Assembly (NCBI RefSeq): GCF_965138505.1
Contig: NZ_CBCSCO010000003.1
Coordinates: 310,001-374,000 of the forward strand
Direction of reading: 5' to 3'
Length of the DNA stretch: 64,000 nt
Origin: Litorimonas haliclonae
GTDB taxonomy: Bacteria > Pseudomonadota > Alphaproteobacteria > Caulobacterales > Maricaulaceae
Shown: positions 42,176-50,680 of the stretch, piece after piece
How positions within the stretch are numbered: the stretch's first letter is position 1
Layout: each line of letters opens with the position of its first letter
The notes under the pieces: generated by a model
Told to the model about the DNA's origin: nothing
The model's database searches: none
What the model saw: the letters and a program-made list of their open reading frames with translations, nothing else
Translations under genes and position numbers: made by a program

Positions 42176-43366
42176 CTAAAAAACCTCATAGGTTTTATTG
42201 ACCGGAAGCGGTTGCCATTTACCGTCAATGAAATGAATACCGCATTCAGTTTTATCTGAATGACGCCAACGCCCTGCCCTTGGGTCTTCACCTTCGGAGA
42301 CCCGCGTCGTGCAAGGCTGACAGCCAATAGAGAGATAACCGAGGGCGAGCATAGGGTGCGGCGTCAGATCGTGGCGGCGCATATAAGCTGTCACGTCCTT
42401 GGCGCTCCAATAAGCCAGCGGATTGATTTTCACCTGATCTCCGCCGAGCTCCAATATCGGCATATCGGCCCGCTGGGGGGTCTGATATCGCTTTCGTCCC
42501 GTGATACGAGCGTCATATTGACGAATAACTTTATCCAGCGGCCGCACCTTGCGGAGGTCACAGCACGCATCCGGCGCGGATTGGTTAAGATCGCCTGTGG
42601 GGTCTTCGGCCTTCACTTCTTCCGGGTCAGGACGAATATTTTGAAAATTCGTCAGACCTAAGTCGTCAATAAGCATATCACGATAGGCTAAAGTCTCTCG
42701 GAAATGCTTACCAGTATCGAGAAAGATGATCGGCAGATCAGGTTCGATTTTAGAGACCATATGAAGGAGCACGGCAGAATCCGCGCCAAGAGAGGATGCC
42801 AATACTATCTGTCCCTCATAGGCCTCAATCGCTTTTTTTAATGCTCTCTCCGCTGAAAGCCCGTGATACGGGTCTTTGGAGGTTTCGGTCGTCCTAAACC
42901 CTGTCGGACGGGCGTCGAGGACACTCGTTGCAGGGCCGGACGGGACGGCATATCCCCGTTGGTAGGTCAGATCGAATTGATCCAACGCCTCAAACCAGCT
43001 TCCTTCCGTATGGCGCTGGAAAAGCTCAGCCTCTAACTTAACCGCATTATACCCGCATTGCATCGCGAAAGCATATTGATCCGGAATGAGTGGTCCCTCG
43101 GCAATAAGCTGGCCTGTAAAGCCAGCTCGTTTTCGCAGAAGTCGGCCTAATGAAAACCCTCGCCCGTCCGTAAAAGCAGGAAAGGACACAACAACCGTTC
43201 TCGCGCGCGGCAAATGCGGCTCAATATTTTCAAGAGATTCATCTCCGCCCACGCGCAATATATCAGCGCTGTTGTGCCCAGAAAACTCTTCGATAGAAAT
43301 TATATTATCACTCGGCGGAGGCGATTGCGGCTGCCCGCCAGTGATTAAAACATCAGGCGTCGACAT
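42176..43366 (-). CDS. cysH: DUF934-CysH fusion: APS/PAPS reductase with fused N-terminal domain
   Basis: Protein of 396 residues. The first 145 or so match DUF934 (TVVVSFPAFTDGRGFSLGRLL, GPLIPDQYAFAMQCGYNAV), normally a separate small protein between cysI and cysH. The rest is phosphoadenylyl/adenylyl-sulfate reductase: VLASSLGADSAVLLHMV, IIFLDTGKHFRETLAY, Cys pairs in DACCDLRKVRPL and GCQPCTTRV (iron-sulfur form, hence probably APS-type), and the catalytic Cys in ECGIHF near the C-terminus. The start at ATG 43366 follows AAGGAGG and overlaps cysI by 14 bases. It reduces activated sulfate to sulfite for CysI. Confidence 0.93.
   Translation of the reverse strand: MSTPDVLITGGQPQSPPPSDNIISIEEFSGHNSADILRVGGDESLENIEPHLPRARTVVVSFPAFTDGRGFSLGRLLRKRAGFTGQLIAEGPLIPDQYAFAMQCGYNAVKLEAELFQRHTEGSWFEALDQFDLTYQRGYAVPSGPATSVLDARPTGFRTTETSKDPYHGLSAERALKKAIEAYEGQIVLASSLGADSAVLLHMVSKIEPDLPIIFLDTGKHFRETLAYRDMLIDDLGLTNFQNIRPDPEEVKAEDPTGDLNQSAPDACCDLRKVRPLDKVIRQYDARITGRKRYQTPQRADMPILELGGDQVKINPLAYWSAKDVTAYMRRHDLTPHPMLALGYLSIGCQPCTTRVSEGEDPRAGRWRHSDKTECGIHFIDGKWQPLPVNKTYEVF
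42177..42196 (-). terminator. Terminator-like hairpin at the cysH stop
   Basis: On the minus strand AAAACCT and AGGTTTT pair around ATG and run into TTT, overlapping the cysH stop codon (plus arms 42180-42186 and 42190-42196). The stem is AT-rich, so the strength is uncertain. Confidence 0.45.
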
Positions 43367-44993
43367 AGAGCACCTCCTTAAATGTTTCGACTCCGGCGCG
43401 GCGCACCGTGTCGATAAAACGTTCTTCGTTTTCACGAATTTCTATATAATGGTCGACCATGCGCTCGATGCCGTCGATAAGCTCTTCTTGGGAAAAGCCT
43501 GGCCCGGTAATTTGGCCGAGAGCCGTATTTTCTGACGGGTCACCGCCGATTTTAACTTGGTAAAATTCGACGCCGGCTTTCTCCAATCCAAGAATACCAA
43601 TATGGCCGACATGATGGTGTCCGCAGGCATTGATGCAGCCTGAAATCTTGATCTGCATTTCGCCAATAACGGCTTGGCGTTCTGCGTCCCAAAATCGTTC
43701 GGCGATGGCTTGAGACACAGGAATAGATCTGGCCGTGGCAAGTGAACAAAAGTCCATACCGGGGCAACAGATAATATCTGTGATAAGTCCGATGTTACCC
43801 TCGGCCATTTTTGCCGCGACCAGTTTTTTATAGACGTTTTCCAACTCTTGAGTTTCTACATAAGGTAGAACAAGGTTTTGTTGATGCGTCGTGCGAATCT
43901 CGGAAAAGCTGAATTCATCCGCAAGGTCTGCAGCAATGCGCATCTGTTCAGATGTCACATCACCCGGCGCTCTTTCTTTCGGTTTCAAAGAGATATTAAC
44001 GATGGAATAGCCCGGCGTTTTATTTTCAAGAACGTTATGTTTTAGCCAACGGGCAAAAGCCGGGTCGTCAGTCTTAACCTCAATATCTTTTAAATCTTTA
44101 TAATCAGGCGGTGAGAAATACTGCGTTATACGGGCCACCTCTTCGGGCGAAACAGAAATATCGAGCGGAACAAGCTCTGCATATTCAGCTTCAACCTGAG
44201 TTCGGAAGTCTTCGATACCCGTTTCCTGAACTAAGATTTTAATGCGCGCTTTGAATTTATTATCGCGGCGACCATAGCGATTATAGATACGCAACGTCGC
44301 TTCTAAATATGGGAGCAACTCTACTCTTGGTAAGAAGTCCCTTAAAACCTGACCGATTACAGGCGTCCGCCCCAGACCGCCGCCGACATAAACGCGGTAG
44401 CCTATCTCGCCAGCGTCATTTTTGATGATTTCAAGTCCGATATCATGCGCGCGAATGAGGGCTCTATCCTTTTTAGATGCGATAACAGCAATCTTGAACT
44501 TACGCGGCAAAAAGGCAAATTCCGGGTGCAATGTGGACCATTGACGCAGGATTTCGCATGTCGGACGAGGATCTTCAATCTCATCCGCAATAGCGCCGGC
44601 GTAAGGGTCAGAGGTTACATTCCGAATGCAGTTGCCGGAGGTCTGAATGGCGTGCATTTCTACACTTGCTAATTCTTTGAGCATGTCTGGAACGTCCGTC
44701 AGCTCGGGCCAGTTAAACTGCACATTCTGACGAGTGGTGATGTGTCCATATCCCCGATCATATTTGTCTGCGAGGTCTGCCAGTTTCCGCATCTGCTTAG
44801 AGTTTAGTGTACCATAAGGCACAGCAACCCGCAGCATATAGGCGTGAAGCTGGAGGTAGAGACCGTTCATTAGACGCAGTGGACGAAACTCAGCCTCACT
44901 TAACGCGCCGCTCAATCGGCGTTCAACCTGCGCTTTGAATTGCGCAACACGAGAGGACACCATTTCGGCGTCAAATTCATCATATCTATACAT
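43353..44993 (-). CDS. cysI: CysI-type sulfite reductase hemoprotein
   Basis: Siroheme and iron-sulfur reductase of 546 residues, sulfite (or nitrite) reductase of assimilation. The iron-sulfur/siroheme cysteines lie in IICCPGMDFCSLATARS and ISGCINACGHHHVGHIG. Other family parts are GHITTRQNVQFNWPEL, GNCIRNVTSDPYAG and TTHQQNLVLP. The placement before cysH and after siroheme synthase shows a sulfite rather than nitrite role. It starts two bases after the DUF2849 stop. Confidence 0.94.
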   Translation of the reverse strand: MYRYDEFDAEMVSSRVAQFKAQVERRLSGALSEAEFRPLRLMNGLYLQLHAYMLRVAVPYGTLNSKQMRKLADLADKYDRGYGHITTRQNVQFNWPELTDVPDMLKELASVEMHAIQTSGNCIRNVTSDPYAGAIADEIEDPRPTCEILRQWSTLHPEFAFLPRKFKIAVIASKKDRALIRAHDIGLEIIKNDAGEIGYRVYVGGGLGRTPVIGQVLRDFLPRVELLPYLEATLRIYNRYGRRDNKFKARIKILVQETGIEDFRTQVEAEYAELVPLDISVSPEEVARITQYFSPPDYKDLKDIEVKTDDPAFARWLKHNVLENKTPGYSIVNISLKPKERAPGDVTSEQMRIAADLADEFSFSEIRTTHQQNLVLPYVETQELENVYKKLVAAKMAEGNIGLITDIICCPGMDFCSLATARSIPVSQAIAERFWDAERQAVIGEMQIKISGCINACGHHHVGHIGILGLEKAGVEFYQVKIGGDPSENTALGQITGPGFSQEELIDGIERMVDHYIEIRENEERFIDTVRRAGVETFKEVLYVDA

Positions 44994-44995
44994 GA

Positions 44996-45319
44996 TTAGA
45001 CCTTTTGAATATCAAGAGGAACAAGGGTGGCCGTGTCATAGCTGGGGCCTCTGACCCGGAATTTTTCGCGGTAGCGAACCGGAAGTCCTGACTCTGCTTC
45101 CACGTCTATGAAATACGGCGCAACAACGTCATTGGCGTGTTCGCTTTCTTCGCCGATGCTTTCCATTTTTCCAATGGTCTCATCGTCTTCCGTGATGAGC
45201 GCGTCGGAGTACTTCATTGACCAGTCAAACTCCGGTGTCAGCCAAACGCTAAGACCGTCGCGTAACGTATTCGCGGTCAGGGATTGAGGCCCCTTCCCTT
45301 TATGTTTTGCGGAACTCAT
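44996..45319 (-). CDS. DUF2849 protein
   Basis: Small soluble protein of 107 residues: LTANTLRDGLSVWLTPEFDWS at the N-terminus and LPVRYREKFRVRGPSYD near the end, as in DUF2849 proteins found between siroheme synthase and sulfite reductase in alphaproteobacteria. The function is unknown; the fixed position suggests it serves CysI or siroheme delivery. ATG overlaps the cysG stop (ATGA). Confidence 0.9.
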   Translation of the reverse strand: MSSAKHKGKGPQSLTANTLRDGLSVWLTPEFDWSMKYSDALITEDDETIGKMESIGEESEHANDVVAPYFIDVEAESGLPVRYREKFRVRGPSYDTATLVPLDIQKV

Positions 45320-46701
45320 GAGACAGCCTTTAGAATTTGGGTAACGTCAGCTCTATTAGCCGAATAACCGAGCATCAGAACGGCAGGGCCTTTAATCCCA
45401 GCTTGGATCATATCGTCAGCTAAGGAAGAGAGCGTAGTGCTAACGACTTCTTCCTCTGGACGCGTGGCGTTTTCTACCACTGTAACGGGCGTCTCTGCGC
45501 TGGCGCCATGAATGAGGAGGCGTCCCTGAATAAACCGAGACGCGCCGACCCCCATATAAACAACCGCGCGGGCGTCTGGCTTTGCTAGCGCCTTCCAGTC
45601 CTGCTCGGCATAACCTTTGGTGTCATGCCCGGTCAGGAAGGTCACGGAAGAATTTTTGCCGCGTGTTGTCAGGGACGCTCCGATTTCCGCCGCCGCGCCT
45701 GCCGCCGCGGTAATGCCGGGAACGATACGAAAAGCTATATCCGCATCGCGTAAGACATTTATCTCTTCGTCGGCGCGGCCAAAAATAAGTGGGTCGCCGC
45801 CTTTGAGGCGAACGACATGTAGTCCTTCGCGCGCTTTCTCGACAATTAAGGCGTTGATGTCGTCTTGCGTGACAGACGGTCCATTCGGTGTTTTTCCGAC
45901 ATATATATATTCAGCTTCGCGCCGCCCTAATTCGAGAACCTGCTGGCTGACCAGCCGATCATAGATAATCACATCGGCGCCGTGGAGGGACTGCTGCGCG
46001 GCAATAGTCAGAAGGTCTGGATTACCTGGCCCTGCGCCAACAAGGGCGACCTGCCCTGTCTTTTCCTCTGATGGATTTGAAAGCGCGCTTTCAACTGTAT
46101 TTGTAAAACCCTCGGCGCCTAGTCTCAATTGATGAGAGAGGTCTTTTCCGCCAAATATTTTCGCCCAGAAACTCTGACGGTCAGACAGATTGGGTAGTTG
46201 CTTTTTGACCTTCGCTCTTAGCTTTTTCGTAAGCAAGGCGAGTTTTCCAAGGTCGGCCGGGAGACGCTTTTCCAAATCGGCTTTTAACGCCCGGGCAAGT
46301 CCGGGGGTCGTGCCTTCCGTTCCGATAGACACAAGAACTGGAGATCGATCCACGAGTGCAGGAGTAATAAAATCACAGGCTGATTTCTGATCTGCAGCAT
46401 TGGCTAAAACACCCTGCTCGCGTGCCAGTTTAGCGATTTGGGCGTTTAGGCCGTCATCTTCGCTAGCGGCATAGACTAACCGCGCACCAGTTAAATCTGA
46501 GGCTTCAAAGGATTTTTGACGCCAGGTCAGACTCCCCTGCTCTGCCCAGCGGGATATCTCCAGGCTTATGTTCTCTGAGATCACTTCAAGACGCGCTTCC
46601 GTCTTTATTAGCGTACGCAATTTGGCTTCCGCCGCTTCGCCGCCGCCAAAGACGCGGATCGTCACGTCTTTCGTCTCTATATGTATTGGAAGGTATCGCA
46701 T
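45316..46701 (-). CDS. cysG: CysG, siroheme synthase
   Basis: Multifunctional enzyme of 461 residues that turns uroporphyrinogen III into siroheme, the cofactor of CysI. The N-terminal part (about 1-200) is precorrin-2 dehydrogenase/ferrochelatase (VRVFGGGEAAEAKLRTLI, GTEGTTPGLARALK); the C-terminal part (about 215-460) is the SAM methyltransferase (VALVGAGPGNPDLLTIAA, VVRLKGGDPLIFGR, VVPGITAAAGAAAEIG-like, VVYMGVGASRFIQ). First gene of the sulfate-assimilation operon, reading away from the XRE-cupin regulator. Confidence 0.95.
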   Translation of the reverse strand: MRYLPIHIETKDVTIRVFGGGEAAEAKLRTLIKTEARLEVISENISLEISRWAEQGSLTWRQKSFEASDLTGARLVYAASEDDGLNAQIAKLAREQGVLANAADQKSACDFITPALVDRSPVLVSIGTEGTTPGLARALKADLEKRLPADLGKLALLTKKLRAKVKKQLPNLSDRQSFWAKIFGGKDLSHQLRLGAEGFTNTVESALSNPSEEKTGQVALVGAGPGNPDLLTIAAQQSLHGADVIIYDRLVSQQVLELGRREAEYIYVGKTPNGPSVTQDDINALIVEKAREGLHVVRLKGGDPLIFGRADEEINVLRDADIAFRIVPGITAAAGAAAEIGASLTTRGKNSSVTFLTGHDTKGYAEQDWKALAKPDARAVVYMGVGASRFIQGRLLIHGASAETPVTVVENATRPEEEVVSTTLSSLADDMIQAGIKGPAVLMLGYSANRADVTQILKAVS

Positions 46702-46765
46702 GTCTTCCGCCTCTGGTTTAAAAGGGTTTCAAAGCTCTCGCTTCTTGGCCCTTGCCTTACTTAGG

Positions 46766-46783
46766 TGTTCTATATATAGAACA
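46766..46783 (+). promoter_or_regulatory. Perfect 18-base palindrome between cysG and the XRE-cupin gene
   Basis: TGTTCTATATATAGAACA is fully self-complementary and sits 65 bases before the cysG start and 80 bases before the regulator start, in the only intergenic space of the divergent pair. It fits a dimer operator controlling both genes, most simply bound by the XRE-cupin protein itself. Confidence 0.6.
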
Positions 46784-46863
46784 AGGCGGACAAAATCTAG
46801 TCCAAGCGGAAAATAGTTTGCGTTAAATCTTCACAGAGACGTGAGGATAAGACAGGAAAGACC

Positions 46864-47481
46864 ATGGCGAGACAAAAACGACAATATTGCCCTGAAACTA
46901 ACGCTTTATCTGAGAAGCTAGGCCAGACAATCCTACGTTTGCGCACAGCGGATAAATTATCGTTAGGCGATTTATCAGAAATGTCTGGGGTGGCTAAGTC
47001 CATGATCAGCCAAATCGAGAAAAACGAAACAAATCCCTCGCTAGCGACTTTATCTCGGCTTAGCCTCGCTCTGAAAACTAGCGTCGAAGCTATGGTATCA
47101 GCGGATGAGAGTCAGGACGTCTTAATAGAAAAACTATTTGTACAGGATATCCCACTCCTTAAAAGTGAAGACGGTCTGTGTGAGCTCCGTATCATTGGCT
47201 CCGTCGACACATTGCAGTGGGTGCAGTGGTACGACTTTCGGGCGGAACCGGGCGGCATCCTTAAAAGCTCCCCCCACCCCGCGGGATCAGTCGAAAATCT
47301 GAGCATTCTTGCCGGAGAAGTGACCGTCGAAGTAGGCTCAAAAAGCTGGACGGCTAAAGCGGGAGAGACGATCCGCTACAGAGGAGACTTTGAACATAGT
47401 CTCACCAATACGGGGGACAAGCCCGCCCATGCCACAATGGTCAATATATTGGCCCATATGGTGCGCACTCAGGCCTTATAA
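46864..47481 (+). CDS. XRE-family regulator with cupin domain
   Basis: Transcriptional regulator of 205 residues. The helix-turn-helix spans about 20-75 (LGQTILRLRTADKLSLGDLSEMSGVAKSMISQIEKNETNPSLATLSRLSLAL region) and a cupin about 115-200, with FRAEPGGILKSSPHPAGSVENLSILAGEV and AGETIRYRGDFEHSLTNTG. It is divergent from the sulfate assimilation operon, so it may sense a sulfur or amino-acid metabolite and control cysG-cysH; this is inference from position. The ligand is unknown. Confidence 0.86.
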   Translation: MARQKRQYCPETNALSEKLGQTILRLRTADKLSLGDLSEMSGVAKSMISQIEKNETNPSLATLSRLSLALKTSVEAMVSADESQDVLIEKLFVQDIPLLKSEDGLCELRIIGSVDTLQWVQWYDFRAEPGGILKSSPHPAGSVENLSILAGEVTVEVGSKSWTAKAGETIRYRGDFEHSLTNTGDKPAHATMVNILAHMVRTQAL

Positions 47482-47542
47482 CTGTTCAACGCCATACTTC
47501 CTAAAACCTTGCGTCTCTGCAAAACTGCTTTATTGAGCCAGC

Positions 47543-48886
47543 ATGACTTACCATTCCCACCTTGATACGTCAGTAAAAGCCGATTTTAGCCAAGCTTTGC
47601 TAGCCTCGCTCGCGCCGGGCGGCGGTTTGTGGATGCCGGACAGTCTGCCCTTTTATACTTCCGAACAGACTGCCAAATTGGGGGCCCTGCCGTTCTGGGC
47701 CTGCGCCGCTGAACTCGCTCAACATTCTATTGACGAAGCTTTTGACGAAACGGCTTTGAAGTCACTTTGCGAAGATGCGTATAATTTCCCGATTCCTATG
47801 AAAACGCTACAGGGGGCTGAATTGGATACGGCCATGACCGAAGTGGCGGATGAATATATTCTCGAACTTTTTCACGGACCGACTCTTGCGTTCAAGGATT
47901 TTGCTGCCCGGTTTATGGGACGCTCCGCCTCTGAGCTCATGAAATCTAAAGGGCAAACCCGTACGATTTTAGTGGCCACATCAGGTGATACAGGCGGCGC
48001 GGTCGGCGACGCTTTTCTAGATCAGGACGGAATCCGGGTCGTTATTCTTTACCCGGAAGGCGGGGTTAGCAAAGTTCAGCAACAGCAGCTCTGTACCATC
48101 GGGAAACATAACTCGAATGTTCAAGCCGTCAGCCTTCAGGGTACATTTGATGACTGCCAGCAACTCGTAAAAGATGCCTTTGCAGACAAAGGGTTAAGTG
48201 AAAAACATAACCTTATGTCGGCAAATTCAATCAATGTTGGCCGCGTTATTCCTCAAAGTTTTTATTATTTTTGGACATCGTTACAGATTAAAGCCGCTCA
48301 TCCCGGCGTACCGATTGTGTATTCGATACCCTCGGGCAATTTGGGCAATTTAACAGGCGGAATTATTGCTAAGAAAATGGGGGCGCCGATCGATCGCTTT
48401 GTTGTCGGCAATAATACCAATGACCCGTTTGTTGACTATCTTAAAGACGGTGAATACCGACCGCGCCCATCTGTTCCAACGCTATCTAATGCGATGGATA
48501 TTGGTCGCCCAAACAACTTCCCGCGTATTCTCGACCTTCTGGACAAAGATTTTGAAAAAGTTTCCGAACTTTGTTGGGGCGCTTCTTTTTCAGATGAAGA
48601 AACAGAACGCCATTTGCGCCGAATTTACAATAAAACCGGTTACATCATGTGCCCACATACCGCCGTTGGGCATCTGGCTATGGAAGCTTTCTCCAAAGAT
48701 GTTGAACGCGATTTTATCAAGGTTACGGTTGCAACGGCCCACCCGGCTAAATTTGCCGATAGCGTCGAGCGGATTATCGATACTAAAATCGACCTACCTG
48801 ACCCTTTGGCTAAAGCCATGAAACAGGAAAAACGCGTTACGTCCCTTGCTCCGACTCTTGACGCTCTGTCAGACTATCTTGGGTAA
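47543..48886 (+). CDS. thrC: Threonine synthase
   Basis: PLP enzyme that makes threonine from O-phosphohomoserine, 447 residues, the long bacterial/fungal type. The PLP lysine is Lys118 in HGPTLAFKDFAARFMG; VATSGDTGGAVGDAFL is the phosphate-binding part and ANSINVGRVIPQSFYYF follows. It is followed after three bases by a small P-loop kinase. No homoserine kinase or dehydrogenase is in the window. Confidence 0.95.
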   Translation: MTYHSHLDTSVKADFSQALLASLAPGGGLWMPDSLPFYTSEQTAKLGALPFWACAAELAQHSIDEAFDETALKSLCEDAYNFPIPMKTLQGAELDTAMTEVADEYILELFHGPTLAFKDFAARFMGRSASELMKSKGQTRTILVATSGDTGGAVGDAFLDQDGIRVVILYPEGGVSKVQQQQLCTIGKHNSNVQAVSLQGTFDDCQQLVKDAFADKGLSEKHNLMSANSINVGRVIPQSFYYFWTSLQIKAAHPGVPIVYSIPSGNLGNLTGGIIAKKMGAPIDRFVVGNNTNDPFVDYLKDGEYRPRPSVPTLSNAMDIGRPNNFPRILDLLDKDFEKVSELCWGASFSDEETERHLRRIYNKTGYIMCPHTAVGHLAMEAFSKDVERDFIKVTVATAHPAKFADSVERIIDTKIDLPDPLAKAMKQEKRVTSLAPTLDALSDYLG

Positions 48887-48889
48887 AAC

Positions 48890-49534
48890 GTGAAACTGAG
48901 CCGCTCAGAATTCGAAACCAGATATAACTCAGGGAAATTGCGGCTGGCTTTTATCGGTATGTCTAATATCGGCAAAAGCTATACTGCCAAACGTGTGGCG
49001 GATCAGTTCGACTTTACTTTAATTGAGGTCGATAAACTGATTTGGGAAGAATTGGGTCATGACGACATGGCCAGCTTCGCGGAATGGCAAGGTCAGCCTT
49101 ATTCGAAAGGCTATTCTGAACGCGAAGAAAAATCGATCAGTCTTGAAACTGCGGCAACTCGGAAAGCTCTTAGAATAAACGCCCCCAATACGATTCTCGA
49201 TACAACGGGCAGCGTTATTTATACCGGAGACACCATCTTAAAAGAGCTTAGCCGTACGCATTATGTGGTTTATATACAAGCAACTGAGGACGCTTTAGAA
49301 AGGCTGAAGCTGCAATATTTTCAACAACCTAAACCCCTCATCTGGAAAAGCTATTTCGAACAAGTTCCGGGCCAGTCTGACAAGGACGCTGTTTTGGCCT
49401 CTTACCCAAAGCTTCTAGAAGCGCGCGCTGAAAGCTACGACGCTTTGGCTGATGCTGTTCTCTCAAGTGAGTATATCCTCAATTCGGCAGTGTCAGTCGA
49501 AGACATATTTAAAAACTTAAAGCCAGCCCTGTAA
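48890..49534 (+). CDS. Small P-loop kinase, shikimate-kinase-like
   Basis: Protein of 214 residues starting with GTG three bases after thrC. Walker A is GMSNIGKS at 23-30; VDKLIWEEL follows where small-molecule kinases of the shikimate/gluconate group bind substrate; NTILDTTGSVIYTGD is the Walker B-like strand and YVVYIQATEDALERLKLQYF leads into the lid. The substrate is unknown. A shikimate-kinase-like domain is fused to threonine synthase in animal THNSL1, so the adjacency here is suggestive. The end overlaps the convergent hemH by 18 bases. Confidence 0.72.
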   Translation: MKLSRSEFETRYNSGKLRLAFIGMSNIGKSYTAKRVADQFDFTLIEVDKLIWEELGHDDMASFAEWQGQPYSKGYSEREEKSISLETAATRKALRINAPNTILDTTGSVIYTGDTILKELSRTHYVVYIQATEDALERLKLQYFQQPKPLIWKSYFEQVPGQSDKDAVLASYPKLLEARAESYDALADAVLSSEYILNSAVSVEDIFKNLKPAL

Positions 49535-50527
49535 AAGCTTATCCTTTGCGAGTTCGCTCAGAAAACTGATGTGGTCATTCCGGATATTTAAGCACGGCAC
49601 AGCCGTAAAGTTTTCGCCGCCCGCCTCCAGAAAGCTATCTCTCGCTTCAATCTTGATTTCTTCCAGCGTCTCCAGACAATCTGCGGCGAATCCCGGCATC
49701 ATAACAGCCACATTTTTACCCCCCTGCGCGGGCAGGCTTTCGAGGGTTTTGTCCGTATAAGGACGCAGCCAGTCTTTCGGCCCAAAACGCGACTGAAAAG
49801 TCGAGTAAAGGAAGTCCTCTGAATAGCCTGTATTTTCTCGTAAAAGCTCCGTCGTTTTCAGACATTCCGCCTGGTATGGATCCCCCTTATCTACATAGCT
49901 TTGAGGGAGGCCGTGATATGACGTCAGCACGGCGTCGGGTTTCCAATCCAGCGTGTCCAAATGGTCCCGCAAACTGTTAGCCAGGCATTTAATGAACCCC
50001 TCCTCCCGGTAATAGTCCCGTAGGAAACGGATTTCCGGGATATCCATTCGGCCCTTGAGGGCTTTTGCAACCCCGTCAAACACTGAAGCCGTCGTCGCCC
50101 CCGCAAATTGCGGATAGAGAGGGAGTACTCCAATACGTGTGCAGCCTTTCGACATGAGGCTATCGATTGCAGACGAAATGGACGGGTTGCCATAGCGCAT
50201 GGCTGCTTCGACATGGACAGAATCTTCAAAAATGCTTTGCACACCCGCCGTCTGCGCTTGCGTAATTCTGACAAGTGGTGCCGTTTCGACGAGCTCTTGC
50301 TTTTCGGAAAATTCGGGCTCGTTCCAAATGGATCGATAGGCCTTCGCAGACTTCGCAGGTCGCACTCGAAGAATGATGCCGTGCAATATAGGACACCATA
50401 TCCACCGGGATGTATCAATTACCCGACGGTCATGTAAAAACTCAAACAGGTATTTCCGCGTCGCCTGAGGCGTAGCAGCGTCTGGCGACCCGAGATTTAC
50501 CAGAATCAGTCCGGGTTTCGATGACAT
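49517..50527 (-). CDS. hemH: Ferrochelatase
   Basis: Inserts iron into protoporphyrin IX, 336 residues. It has GLILVNLGSPDAATPQATRKYL, MRYGNPSI, VLPLYPQFAGATTASV and the catalytic His in VLTSYHGLPQSYVDKGDPY; FQSRFGPKDWLRPYTDKTL and MMPGFAADCLETLEEI follow. The start ATG 50527 gives the family N-terminus; the longer frame adds 37 unconserved residues. It stands alone and is divergent from the M2 peptidase. Confidence 0.94.
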   Translation of the reverse strand: MSSKPGLILVNLGSPDAATPQATRKYLFEFLHDRRVIDTSRWIWCPILHGIILRVRPAKSAKAYRSIWNEPEFSEKQELVETAPLVRITQAQTAGVQSIFEDSVHVEAAMRYGNPSISSAIDSLMSKGCTRIGVLPLYPQFAGATTASVFDGVAKALKGRMDIPEIRFLRDYYREEGFIKCLANSLRDHLDTLDWKPDAVLTSYHGLPQSYVDKGDPYQAECLKTTELLRENTGYSEDFLYSTFQSRFGPKDWLRPYTDKTLESLPAQGGKNVAVMMPGFAADCLETLEEIKIEARDSFLEAGGENFTAVPCLNIRNDHISFLSELAKDKLLQGWL

Positions 50528-50680
50528 TAATAGGCTCCGTGGCTCATTTACCTTGACCAATACACGGACAGCATTGACCTTCTCGCGGGAGTGCTTACGA
50601 ATAAGGCAAAAGTTTGGCTTGCCAAGATTAGTCTGCAATAAAGTTAAACTATAAACTGCGCAAAAATATAAGAGGACAAT

